This document shows, piece after piece, positions 17,617 through 26,271 of a DNA stretch of 39,494 nucleotides. The stretch is from Chitinispirillaceae bacterium (GTDB taxonomy: Bacteria > Fibrobacterota > Chitinivibrionia > Chitinivibrionales > Chitinispirillaceae), in NCBI GenBank assembly GCA_016932075.1, contig JAFGDP010000079.1:1-39494 (forward strand), in the 5' to 3' direction. The first letter of the stretch is position 1, and every line of letters starts with the position of its first letter. The notes below the pieces were generated by a model that made no database searches, was not told the origin of the DNA, and saw only the letters and a list, made by a program, of their open reading frames with translations. The translations under genes were made by a program, and so were the position numbers.

Positions 17617-18762
17617 TTACCAGCGTTTGAACAACTGCTTGAAAAAAAGTATTCGTTCGCTGCTAATAACATATGTTTTCAGGTAGAACCAGTAGCCCAA
17701 TCCCACAAAGATTCCCAGATGCAGGCTTGTGAAGATTAAGAACGCCACGAGGGCGCGTTTCGGTCTGGATTTGTAGGTCGGCACAAAGGGGGGGTCGACA
17801 ACGGTAAGCAGGGAGACATTTCTCGATTCCTGTACACGGGCCTGTTCAAGTTCCCTGGAAAGCAGGATGATCACTTGGCTTTCGACATCAATTTCTCTGC
17901 TAAGATTGGTGAACATTGGAACCAGATGTACCGAGAGTTCAAGGCTCGGTATAACGTCAAGACTGGTGTCGGTTTCGATCTCCGCCAGTTTTTTCTTGTA
18001 CAGCCGGTCGTTTTTCTCCAGTTCTTCAAGCTGGGGGAGCGTGCCGTGAAACTCCTGCTGAAGGGCTTTCATTTTGAGCTCGTTCATAATGGCGGCTGAT
18101 TTGATTTCAGCATAGTTTTTCAATGAAAGCCTCATCTGATCAGGCGCAGCGAACGCTTTATTGGCAAGCTGGAATCTTTGAAATTCAACCTGCAGGCTAT
18201 CGAGTATTCTTCTGTGCTGGAGCAACTGGTGTTCGACAAACATCCTGTTTCGGTGGGCCATGCCGGTGGAAAGGGTCTTTACCGCGGAATCGACAAGATG
18301 AAAGGCGTATTCACACATCAATTTCGCGGTATCGGGAGAGGGGTGGTAGCACGATACCGTGTAGGAAACGATCTTATCAAAACCCATGCCCCCCTTTTCT
18401 TTTGTTTTAAAGACCACATATTTTTTTATTTTCGACAGCGCGAACTGAAACTTGTTCCGCAAATGACTCATCTTCCATAAGTCATACAAATTGAATTTTT
18501 CTATAATGCACCTCTTCAGCGACGAACTGTTGAAAATTATTTCGACCTGGTCATACATTATCGACGTTCCGCCCGGCAGCAACATTCCCATCAGCGTCAC
18601 CGCACTCGCCGCGCCCTCAAAAGGGGGCAGAAAGGTGATTTCCGATTTGAACTCGGGTGTTGTGAGAAAGAGCGCAAACACAAAAGACCAGACAGTGATG
18701 ATTACGGAGCTTGCAAAAAGCACTATTTTTTTATCCCAGATGTAAAGAAAAAAATTAATCAC
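17617..18762 (-). CDS. Wzz-like chain-length determinant, no kinase domain
   Basis: 381 residues. Two membrane helices (about 13-35 and 335-360) flank a periplasmic region with coiled-coil-rich helices. The conserved loop before the second helix reads VVDPPFVPTYKSRPKRALV, the Wzz/GNVR proline-rich motif. These co-polymerases set glycan chain length. No tyrosine-kinase domain is attached and no separate one is seen nearby. The start is GTG 18762, with AGGAG 11 bases upstream. It is the first gene of the minus-strand export trio. Confidence 0.85.
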   Translation of the reverse strand: MINFFLYIWDKKIVLFASSVIITVWSFVFALFLTTPEFKSEITFLPPFEGAASAVTLMGMLLPGGTSIMYDQVEIIFNSSSLKRCIIEKFNLYDLWKMSHLRNKFQFALSKIKKYVVFKTKEKGGMGFDKIVSYTVSCYHPSPDTAKLMCEYAFHLVDSAVKTLSTGMAHRNRMFVEHQLLQHRRILDSLQVEFQRFQLANKAFAAPDQMRLSLKNYAEIKSAAIMNELKMKALQQEFHGTLPQLEELEKNDRLYKKKLAEIETDTSLDVIPSLELSVHLVPMFTNLSREIDVESQVIILLSRELEQARVQESRNVSLLTVVDPPFVPTYKSRPKRALVAFLIFTSLHLGIFVGLGYWFYLKTYVISSERILFFKQLFKRW

Positions 18763-19017
18763 CTGTTACGGAGCTCCTTTGGTGGTGAAACGCCGCGCGA
18801 TTTCAGTGAAAATCGGCATAGCAATCAAAAATACTTTTGGCGACAACGGGCAATAATATAAAAAAATACAATCACTCGTTTGAAAAAAACCATAGCAAAA
18901 CGGGATTAATGGTGCGCGAGCAACAAGCAACCCCTTGTATTACCGACCATCGCGCGGATTAAAACATAAGAACAGCATCATCATTACAAAATTGAATACG
19001 TTTTTTCAGCGCGGAAA

Positions 19018-19046
19018 TTGACAGCAATCTACATGAATGCTTATTT
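19018..19046 (+). promoter_or_regulatory. Possible sigma-70 promoter
   Basis: TTGACA at 19018-19023, 17 bases, then TTATTT at 19041-19046. The -35 is perfect but the -10 is weak, and transcription would begin almost at the chosen ATG 19056. Confidence 0.3.
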
Positions 19047-19055
19047 TTCCGAATA

Positions 19056-20576
19056 ATGCAAACCGTTCAGCCCAAAGAAACCGGCATATGCCAAGAACTG
19101 CCCCTCGGGCAGAATCCGGAAGTGCCGAGGTCTCCCTATCTGTTTCTTCTTGCGGTTTTTACCATATCACGCGCTGTTTACTATCTCCTGGGTGTGCGGT
19201 TCGATGCGGAAGGTCTGGGTTGGTATTTCCAGTTCCTCGACCCTGAGCTTCTGCGTCACAGACTGGCGCAGAGCCTCTTCTACCTGCACATGCAGCCGCC
19301 AGGGCACAACCTTTTTGCCGGGGTGCTGTTAAAGCTTTTCCCCCACGCATATGCGGCGGCTTTTCATGCGGTCCATCTGGTTTGTGGAGCGGCAGTCACC
19401 TGCCTGCTGTTTTATTGTATGAGGAGCCTCGGGGTCAGGGTGCGGCTTGCCCTTGCAGCGACCGCCCTGTTCATGGTTTCCCCGGGCGTGGTTCTGTTTG
19501 AGAATTTTATTCTATATGAATACCAGATGATGTTTTTCATGACCGTTAGCGCGGCGCTTCTGTTTCATTATTCAGCACATCGCCGGGCAATAAGTGCTGT
19601 GGGGTTCCTTGCATGTCAGTTTTGGCTCGTCATGCTTCGGAATCAGTATCATCTGGTGTATTTTGCGTTTATTTTCGCCGTTTTATTGTATTTCGCCGCC
19701 AAACCAGAGCGCCGGGCGGTGGCCGCTGCGGGGTCGGTGTTTTGTGCGCTCATCCTTGCGCTTTACCTGAAGAACCAGATACTGTTCGGCCAGTTTGTGA
19801 GCAGCACCTATCTTGGAATGAACATTTCCGCCCTTACCACGTTCCATCTTACACCCGGGGAAAAACAAGCGTTTGTTGCCGAAGGAAAAATTTCCCGGGC
19901 GTCCGCCGAAACGTGCATCGGCAGCCCGTTGTCCTATTTTTACCCGTATATTGTCATGCCTCCAAAGACCTCGATCCCGGCGCTTGATCAGGAAGTGAAA
20001 CCGTCGGGAGTGGTGAATTTAAACCATAAGGGTTTCCTGGAAGTGCAGAAGATTTATTCGAAAGACGCGCTGTTCGTACTCCGACACTATCCGATCGCGT
20101 ATCTGCGCGGAATTGCTGTCTCCTGGTTCACCTATTTTCTTCCTGCGGGCGATTTACGGGATTTGGTGCAAAACAGGTCCCATATAGAGGGGATCGAGCG
20201 GTTTTTCGACATCGTCTTTTGCGGACAGTTCAAATATATGCAGGATAAAAAGGAGTTGCGGCGTCTTAAGGCCGGGGGCAAGGCCCTGTCGCTCCTGCTG
20301 TATACCGGGATTTTTCTTTTAATCGCTTTTCCCGCTCTCTTTGTTTTCGGCATACGGGTCCTCTGGCACGGCATCCGGAGAAAAACACTTGACGCACCGC
20401 AGGCGCTGACGCTCGGTTTCCTGCTTTTTAACATTTTTTATCTCACCGCAGTATCAAATTTTTTCGGCTGCTTTGAGAACAACCGTTACCGGTTTCCGTT
20501 GGACGGGTTTTTTGTTGTTCTAGCTGCGCTTGCACTTGAACAGGCGTGGCGAAGATTGAAGCGCCAGCCTGGATGA
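19056..20576 (+). CDS. GT-C-type membrane glycosyltransferase, paralogue 1
   Basis: 506 residues with about ten membrane helices. It belongs to a three-member paralogue family in this window. Shared signatures are GVRFDA and FLDPELL after the first helix, YLHMQPPGHNL near residue 80, LKLFPHA, SPGVVLFENFILYEY, and ENNRYRFPLDGF from residue 474. The acidic first loop, the Q/H-P-P motif and the RYRxP motif near the C-terminus are features of GT39-like (PMT/ArnT) GT-C enzymes, which move sugars from polyprenyl phosphate in the periplasm. The family call is by pattern only. The substrate is unknown. No strong ribosome binding site precedes ATG 19056. Confidence 0.72.
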   Translation: MQTVQPKETGICQELPLGQNPEVPRSPYLFLLAVFTISRAVYYLLGVRFDAEGLGWYFQFLDPELLRHRLAQSLFYLHMQPPGHNLFAGVLLKLFPHAYAAAFHAVHLVCGAAVTCLLFYCMRSLGVRVRLALAATALFMVSPGVVLFENFILYEYQMMFFMTVSAALLFHYSAHRRAISAVGFLACQFWLVMLRNQYHLVYFAFIFAVLLYFAAKPERRAVAAAGSVFCALILALYLKNQILFGQFVSSTYLGMNISALTTFHLTPGEKQAFVAEGKISRASAETCIGSPLSYFYPYIVMPPKTSIPALDQEVKPSGVVNLNHKGFLEVQKIYSKDALFVLRHYPIAYLRGIAVSWFTYFLPAGDLRDLVQNRSHIEGIERFFDIVFCGQFKYMQDKKELRRLKAGGKALSLLLYTGIFLLIAFPALFVFGIRVLWHGIRRKTLDAPQALTLGFLLFNIFYLTAVSNFFGCFENNRYRFPLDGFFVVLAALALEQAWRRLKRQPG

Positions 20577-20604
20577 AAAACGTCCTGACGCCGCGGTTCA
20601 ACCT

Positions 20605-21354
20605 ATGACGACACCACTTCAAGAACACAATATCGAAATCGGCAGGAACATGCGGTTATGGGAGGAAAAACCGCTGCTGAGAAAGGTTTATTTTGACTTT
20701 TACAGGGCTATCGCCCGCCATATCAGGCGGGAGCAGAACGGATTAACCGTTGAAATCGGATCGGGAACAGGAAACATCCGAGAGGTCATACCGGCATGTA
20801 TAAGGACCGACCTGTTTCCGAATCCCTGGATTGACAGGGTGGAGAACGCCTATAAGCTCTCATTCGAGGAATCGTCCGTGGCTGCGGTGGTTCTTTTTGA
20901 TGTGTTTCACCACTTGAGGTATCCTGGAACGGCGCTTCAGGAGGTTCGCCGGGTTCTTCTGCCCGGCGGCCGCGTCATTATTTTTGAACCATTCATCAGC
21001 CTTGCCGGGCGGCTCATTTACGGGATGTTCCATCATGAACCTATAGCCTATTCCAGTGAGATCGAATGGCAGGCGCCCCCGCAGTGGGATCCCGCGGGAG
21101 ACTCCTATTATGCTGCGCAGGGAAATATGACCCGGATATTTTTCAGCAAGACATATGGTGATTATTTGCGGGACTGGCGTGTTGTGGTAAGACAGCCGAT
21201 GACCGCGTTCTCATACGTTGCGTCGGGAGGATATTCAGGCCCGCAGCTTTATCCGACCGTTTTCTATCCGTTATTGAAGAGGCTTGATAACCTCCTCAAT
21301 ATTATGCCGAGGATTTTTGCGACTCGGGCGCTCGTGGTGCTCGAAAAGATATAA
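20605..21354 (+). CDS. Class I SAM-dependent methyltransferase
   Basis: 249 residues. Motif I is VEIGSGTGNIREV at about residues 49-61. A DVFHHLRYPGTALQEVRRVL block and the strand GGRVIIFEP follow, typical of Methyltransf_11/25 enzymes. Its position between two membrane glycosyltransferases suggests it methylates a sugar or a lipid-linked glycan, but the acceptor cannot be read from sequence. It starts 28 bases after paralogue 1, and no good ribosome binding site is seen at ATG 20605. Confidence 0.85.
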   Translation: MTTPLQEHNIEIGRNMRLWEEKPLLRKVYFDFYRAIARHIRREQNGLTVEIGSGTGNIREVIPACIRTDLFPNPWIDRVENAYKLSFEESSVAAVVLFDVFHHLRYPGTALQEVRRVLLPGGRVIIFEPFISLAGRLIYGMFHHEPIAYSSEIEWQAPPQWDPAGDSYYAAQGNMTRIFFSKTYGDYLRDWRVVVRQPMTAFSYVASGGYSGPQLYPTVFYPLLKRLDNLLNIMPRIFATRALVVLEKI

Positions 21355-21426
21355 CACCCCTCGTTAAGTGAAGGTTTTTTCTGTCGGTGCCGTCAGGAAC
21401 CAAAGGCCCGGTTGCGCGGGAGAGCA

Positions 21427-21455
21427 TTGACTGTATTGTTAAGTATTACCTATTT
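21427..21455 (+). promoter_or_regulatory. Possible sigma-70 promoter for the methyltransferase-GT2 gene
   Basis: TTGACT at 21427-21432, a 17-base spacer, then CTATTT at 21450-21455, inside the 237-base gap before the fusion gene. The -10 is a poor match. The gap also contains no supported small gene. Confidence 0.3.
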
Positions 21456-21591
21456 TTTTCATAATGTCATTTGCATCGCATGCTCGCTGCGGGCCAGCAG
21501 CAGAACGAAAAGAACAACCCGGTTTTTGCCGCAAAGGCCTGATTCTCCGGTGTCATACGGACGGTCCCCGCAAAAAACGCGGATTTAATAG

Positions 21592-23070
21592 ATGAAAAAG
21601 GGCGACATGATTGCCGCGCAGCAGCCGCGTCAGGGAGATGATGTCCTTGACAAACAGTCGCAGTTTACCCGCGAAAAACAGGCCTACTGGAACACCTGCG
21701 CGGTGGGGAAAAAACGCTGGGAACTCGCCCGCCGGGACTACCGGAAGCGGCTGGCGGAAGTATACCGGTTTTTAATCCCGCCCGGTTCCCGGGTGCTTGA
21801 GCTCGGCTGCGGACAGGGTGATCTTCTCGCGGGACTGCAGCCGTCCCGCGGAGTGGGGATCGATTTTGCGTCCGCCATGGTCGAACGCGCGAGGGCGCGC
21901 CACCCGGAGCTCACCATTGTCCATGCGGACATACATGACCGTGTCCTTGATGAGCAATTCGATGCGGTGATATGCTCCGATGTGGTCAATGATGTGTGGG
22001 ACGTCCAGCAGGTGTTCAAGAACGCGGCAGCGCACGCGCATTCGGGAACGCGCCTGATTCTCAATCTTTACAGCCGGTTATGGGAAGCGCCGCGCTGGGC
22101 CGCGGAGTTTTTCGGCATTGCACGTCCGCTTCACCGGCAGAACTGGTTGACGGTGGAGGACGTTACCAACCTCCTGTATCTTGTCGATTTCGAAGTCATC
22201 AGGACCTTTGAGGAGATACTGTGGCCCTTCCGGATCCCGCTCGTCGATGCCGTGATGAACAGGTATCTGGTGAAGGTCTGGCCGTTCAACGTGTTCGGGC
22301 TTACCAATTTCATCGTGGCGCGGCCGAGCCCGAAGCCTGACCGCAGCGCGGATCCGGTAGTCAGCGTAATTGTCCCGGCGCGAAATGAAGAGGGAAACAT
22401 TAAAACTATTTTTGACCGTGTGCCTGAAATCGGCGCAGGTACCGAGCTTGTCTTTGTGGAAGGGCACTCCACCGACAACACCCGGTCGGCAATAGAGCAT
22501 GAGATCGCGTCAAGGCCTGAACGCAGCGCAAAGCTTCTGTTTCAGATAGGGAAAGGCAAGGGAGATGCCGTGCGCCTTGGCTTTGCAAACGCGACCGGAG
22601 ACCTTCTGATGATCCTTGATGCCGACCTGACCGTGCCGCCGGAGGATCTGACAAGATTCTATGAGGCCTGGCGCTCGGGGAAAGGCGAGCTGATCAACGG
22701 CGTAAGACTCGTATACCCCATGGAAAAAGGCGCAATGAGATTTTTCAACCTTGTCGGGAACAAGTTTTTCACGTTGATCTTTTCGTGGATCCTGGGACAG
22801 AGCATCAAGGACACCCTGTGCGGCACCAAAGTGCTGAGCCGACGCCACTATGACCTGATCGCCGCCAACAGGTCCTATTTCGGCTCGCTTGACCCTTTCG
22901 GAGATTTTGATCTGATCTTCGGAGCTGCTCGGTATAATTTAAAGATCGTTGATCTTCCCATCCGTTACCGTGAGAGGACATACGGCAGGACGAATATCCA
23001 TCGGTGGCGTCACGGCGTTCTGCTTTTTCGGATGGTGATTCTCGCCCTCCGCCGCCTGAAATTCGTATAA
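21592..23070 (+). CDS. Methyltransferase-GT2 glycosyltransferase fusion
   Basis: 492 residues in two parts. Residues about 30-240 are a class I methyltransferase (motif I VLELGCGQGDLLAG at about 68-81, then GIDFASAMVERAR and FDAVICSDVVNDVW). Residues about 255-492 are a GT2 domain (VSVIVPARNEEGN, then LLMILDADLTVPP with the DxD-like motif near 344), closest in pattern to dolichol-phosphate-mannose synthase-type enzymes. The joined domains suggest synthesis of a polyprenyl-phosphate sugar or lipid-linked glycan with methylation. An alternative start is ATG 21607, which has AAAAAGGG upstream. It lies between two GT-C-like genes. Confidence 0.85.
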   Translation: MKKGDMIAAQQPRQGDDVLDKQSQFTREKQAYWNTCAVGKKRWELARRDYRKRLAEVYRFLIPPGSRVLELGCGQGDLLAGLQPSRGVGIDFASAMVERARARHPELTIVHADIHDRVLDEQFDAVICSDVVNDVWDVQQVFKNAAAHAHSGTRLILNLYSRLWEAPRWAAEFFGIARPLHRQNWLTVEDVTNLLYLVDFEVIRTFEEILWPFRIPLVDAVMNRYLVKVWPFNVFGLTNFIVARPSPKPDRSADPVVSVIVPARNEEGNIKTIFDRVPEIGAGTELVFVEGHSTDNTRSAIEHEIASRPERSAKLLFQIGKGKGDAVRLGFANATGDLLMILDADLTVPPEDLTRFYEAWRSGKGELINGVRLVYPMEKGAMRFFNLVGNKFFTLIFSWILGQSIKDTLCGTKVLSRRHYDLIAANRSYFGSLDPFGDFDLIFGAARYNLKIVDLPIRYRERTYGRTNIHRWRHGVLLFRMVILALRRLKFV

Positions 23071-23072
23071 AA

Positions 23073-24611
23073 ATGAGAGATATGGCCTACGGCACAGCGG
23101 TCAATAAAACGGATCACCCATCGTCAACGTTGGCGACATTGATTCACCGGAGGTGGGCCTGGTATGCGCTGCTGCTCCTGATTTTTGCCGCATCCCGGAT
23201 AATGTATTACCTCCTGGGCGTGCGCTTCGACGCACGGGGATTGACTTGGTTTTTCCAGTTTCTTGACCCGGAGCTTCTGCGGCACAATCTGCTGCAGAGC
23301 CTTTTCTACCTGCACATACAGCCGCCGGGATACAACCTGTATCTGGGTATTGTTCTCAAGCTTTTTCCGCACGCCGAGGTGACGGCTTTCCATGCGATTC
23401 ATCTCGTTTTTGGAGCGACCATTACCTGTATGATGTTTTATGTAATGAGAAATCTCGGCATCAGGGCAGTGATAGCATTCGCTGCAGCGGCGCTGTTCAT
23501 GACATCGCCGGGTGTTGTCCTGTTTGAAAATTTTATTCTTTATGAATATATGCAGGTTTTTACTCTCATGGTATGCGCGGTTTCGCTTTTTTGGTTCTTT
23601 CAAAACCATAACACGGCCGGCGCCATCATATTTCTAGCGGGCCAGTTTTGGCTGGTTATGCTGAAAAGTCATTATCATGTGGTATATTTTACCGTTGTTT
23701 TTATTCTCCTGCTGTGTTTTGCCAAGCGTAAAAGGAGGCTGATCGCCGGTGTCGGCTCGGTATTTTGTGCGATGGTTCTGGCGTTTTACTTGAAGAATCA
23801 GGTGCTGTTCGGCCATTTTGCAGGCTGCACGTGGATGGGAATGAATATGGCCACTATAACCACCCATCACCTTACACCGCAGGAACGCGGGACTTTTGTT
23901 GCTCAAGGAAGGATATCTCCTATCCCGGATATTGACGCGGTTGTCCCATTGGCGGCCTACCGCCCCTATATTACCATGCCCGCCCGGAGATCGATCCCGG
24001 TACTCGACGAGGAGTTGAAATCAACCGGCGCCATTAATTTCAACCACCCCGGTTTTCTTGAGGTCGGGAAGCTTTACACGAAGGACGGTCGTTATATTCT
24101 GCGACACTACCCCAGAGCATATATAAGGTCGGTCGCCATAGCATGGTTTACCTATTTTCTTCCGCCGACGGATTTCGCATTTTTCGATCTCAATGCGCCG
24201 CATATCCGGGGCATAGAACGCTTTTTTGACATGGTTTTTTTCGGACAATTCAGGCAGATAACGGACCGGAAAAAACTCCGTCAACTTAATTCTCCCGTCA
24301 TTGTTCTGTATACCGGAGTCTTCCTGCTGCTCGGTCTGCCGGCGCTTTTTATTTATGGCCTCGTCTTTCTTTACCGGGGCGTACGCCGTGGCACGCTTGA
24401 TGCCGGCAGGGCGATAGTGATCGGCTACATGCTGTTCATTATCGCCTATTGCACGGGAATCGCCAATTTTCTCTCCTCCGTGGAGAATAACCGGTACCGT
24501 TTCCCCCTGGACGGGTTCTTCGTTGTTCTTGCCGCGCTTGCGCTCGACACGGCGTGGAGGAAAATCCGTTCCAGGTCGGCGGCGGGAATAAACGGGGAAA
24601 CTGCTGGATGA
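23073..24611 (+). CDS. GT-C-type membrane glycosyltransferase, paralogue 2
   Basis: About 512 residues, second member of the three-paralogue family. It shares the GVRFDARGL and FLDPELLRH loop, YLHIQPPGYNL, LKLFPHA, SPGVVLFENFILYEY and VENNRYRFPLDGF. It has a longer N-terminal tail than the other two. ATG 23073 starts 3 bases after the fusion gene's stop (ATG 23082 is an alternative), so the two are probably one transcript. A frame extending upstream into the fusion gene is a shadow. The shared motifs suggest a polyprenyl-phosphate-sugar-dependent enzyme, but the acceptor is unknown. Confidence 0.72.
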   Translation: MRDMAYGTAVNKTDHPSSTLATLIHRRWAWYALLLLIFAASRIMYYLLGVRFDARGLTWFFQFLDPELLRHNLLQSLFYLHIQPPGYNLYLGIVLKLFPHAEVTAFHAIHLVFGATITCMMFYVMRNLGIRAVIAFAAAALFMTSPGVVLFENFILYEYMQVFTLMVCAVSLFWFFQNHNTAGAIIFLAGQFWLVMLKSHYHVVYFTVVFILLLCFAKRKRRLIAGVGSVFCAMVLAFYLKNQVLFGHFAGCTWMGMNMATITTHHLTPQERGTFVAQGRISPIPDIDAVVPLAAYRPYITMPARRSIPVLDEELKSTGAINFNHPGFLEVGKLYTKDGRYILRHYPRAYIRSVAIAWFTYFLPPTDFAFFDLNAPHIRGIERFFDMVFFGQFRQITDRKKLRQLNSPVIVLYTGVFLLLGLPALFIYGLVFLYRGVRRGTLDAGRAIVIGYMLFIIAYCTGIANFLSSVENNRYRFPLDGFFVVLAALALDTAWRKIRSRSAAGINGETAG

Positions 24612-24621
24612 ACGGATTTTA

Positions 24622-24650
24622 TTGACAACGCGAACGAAATGGCGTATATG
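24622..24650 (+). promoter_or_regulatory. Strong sigma-70-type promoter for paralogue 3
   Basis: TTGACA at 24622-24627, exactly 17 bases, then TATATG at 24645-24650. It lies in the 127-base gap before the third paralogue. Transcription would start near 24657, giving a leader of about 80 bases. Confidence 0.6.
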
Positions 24651-24738
24651 AAAGGCGATGATGGCGCTTGTTTAAATTACCGCCACGTAAAAACTTTTCA
24701 GGGGCACATGAAATATCGGTGACGGGGGAGGTCGATTA

Positions 24739-26256
24739 ATGAGCAATCCTGCGGGAATGCAATCGTGGCGCGATAGGTGCAGCGTGGTTCGCTCACCCTA
24801 TGTTTTTCTGCTGGCGGTTTTCACGTTATCGCGCATACTCTACTATATGCTCGGCGTGCGGTTCGATGCGCGGGGAGTGACTTTTTTCCTCCAGTTTCTC
24901 GATCCCGCGTTGCTGCAGCACAGGCTGTTTGAGAGCCTTCTGTATCTGCACATGCAGCCTCCGGGGTACAACCTGTTTCTGGGGATTATTCTCAAGCTGT
25001 TTCCGCACGCCTACGGCGCGGCTTTTCATGCGATCCACCTTGTGTTCGGGGCGGTCATCACCTGCCTGCTTTTTTACTTGATGAGGTCTTTCGGAACCGG
25101 GGTGCGGCTCGCTCTGACCGCTACCATACTGTTCGTCATTTCTCCGGGTGTCGTCTTATATGAGAATTGGATTCTTTATGAATACCAGATGGCGTTCACC
25201 TTGCTGCTCAGTGCTGTTTTTCTCTACCGGTTTTTTCTGCGCCGCTCAGCGGCCAGCGCCGCGGGATTTCTGGTATGCCAGTTCTGGCTGTTGATGATAA
25301 GGAACTATTTCAATGTGGTGTACGTCGCCGCGATTTTTATCCTGTTGTTGTTTTTGACAAAACACAATCGCCGCGCGGTTGCCGCTGCCGGGTCGCTTCT
25401 GCTGGCATTAATTCTCGGGGTTTACCTTAAGAACCAGATATTGTTCGGACAATTCACGAGCAGCACCGGGCTTGGAATGAATATGGTAGCCGTTACGTGC
25501 CAGCTTACTTCCGAGGAACGCCGGACCCTTGCTTCACAAGGCACGATTTCCCCTGTTTCAACCATTTCGGACATCCTTGCGCCGCTGTCAAAATACCGTC
25601 CCTATATTACCATGCCTCCCAAGACCGGGATCCAGGCGCTGGATCAGGAATTGAAGCCGTCGGGTTTCATCAATCTAAATCATCCGGGATTTATCGAGGT
25701 GGGGAAGCTCTATATGAAGGACGCGTTGTCGGTTATCCGGCACTATCCGAAAGCCTATGCGCGGATGATCGCCAGCGCCTGGTTCTCCTACTTCCTGCCG
25801 GCGGACGACATGATTTTTTTTGATCTAAACCACCCGCATATCCATGGGATCCAGCGGTTTTTCGACGTTGTCTTTTTCGGGCAATTGAAGCAGGCGCCGG
25901 ACAGGAAGGTGCTCAAACAACTGCGTGCGCAGGGAGCCACCTTCTCGCTTGTATTGTATTCCGGAATTTTTCTGCTGATCGGGTTGCCGGTGCTGTTTAC
26001 CTTCGGCGCCTGGTTTCTTTACCGGGGCGTCCGCAGGCATCTGCTCCGCGCACCACAGGCGCTGCTGTTAGGCTTCATGTTGTTCAATATCGCTTATATC
26101 ACCATGGTCGTCAATTTTCTCTCCACGTTTGAAAACAACCGCTATCGTTTTCCCGTTGACGGTTTTTATCTCCTGCTTGCCGTGCTTGCGATTGACCGGA
26201 TAAGGAGAGCCATCCTTAGCAGGGCACATAATGCCAGAGGCGGACATGCTCAATAA
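24739..26256 (+). CDS. GT-C-type membrane glycosyltransferase, paralogue 3
   Basis: 505 residues, third member of the family. The acidic loop (GVRFDARGVTFFLQFLDPALL), YLHMQPPGYNL, LKLFPHA, SPGVVLYENWILYEYQ and FENNRYRFPVDGF are all kept. The first half is very similar to the other two, while the periplasmic region (about residues 240-330) varies more, as expected if acceptors differ. ATG 24739 has GGGGGAGG upstream, the best ribosome binding site of the three. Unlike paralogue 2 it has its own promoter. It converges on the GT87-like gene, with 15 bases between their stops. Confidence 0.72.
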   Translation: MSNPAGMQSWRDRCSVVRSPYVFLLAVFTLSRILYYMLGVRFDARGVTFFLQFLDPALLQHRLFESLLYLHMQPPGYNLFLGIILKLFPHAYGAAFHAIHLVFGAVITCLLFYLMRSFGTGVRLALTATILFVISPGVVLYENWILYEYQMAFTLLLSAVFLYRFFLRRSAASAAGFLVCQFWLLMIRNYFNVVYVAAIFILLLFLTKHNRRAVAAAGSLLLALILGVYLKNQILFGQFTSSTGLGMNMVAVTCQLTSEERRTLASQGTISPVSTISDILAPLSKYRPYITMPPKTGIQALDQELKPSGFINLNHPGFIEVGKLYMKDALSVIRHYPKAYARMIASAWFSYFLPADDMIFFDLNHPHIHGIQRFFDVVFFGQLKQAPDRKVLKQLRAQGATFSLVLYSGIFLLIGLPVLFTFGAWFLYRGVRRHLLRAPQALLLGFMLFNIAYITMVVNFLSTFENNRYRFPVDGFYLLLAVLAIDRIRRAILSRAHNARGGHAQ

Positions 26257-26271
26257 CCGGTGTGCTCGCGG

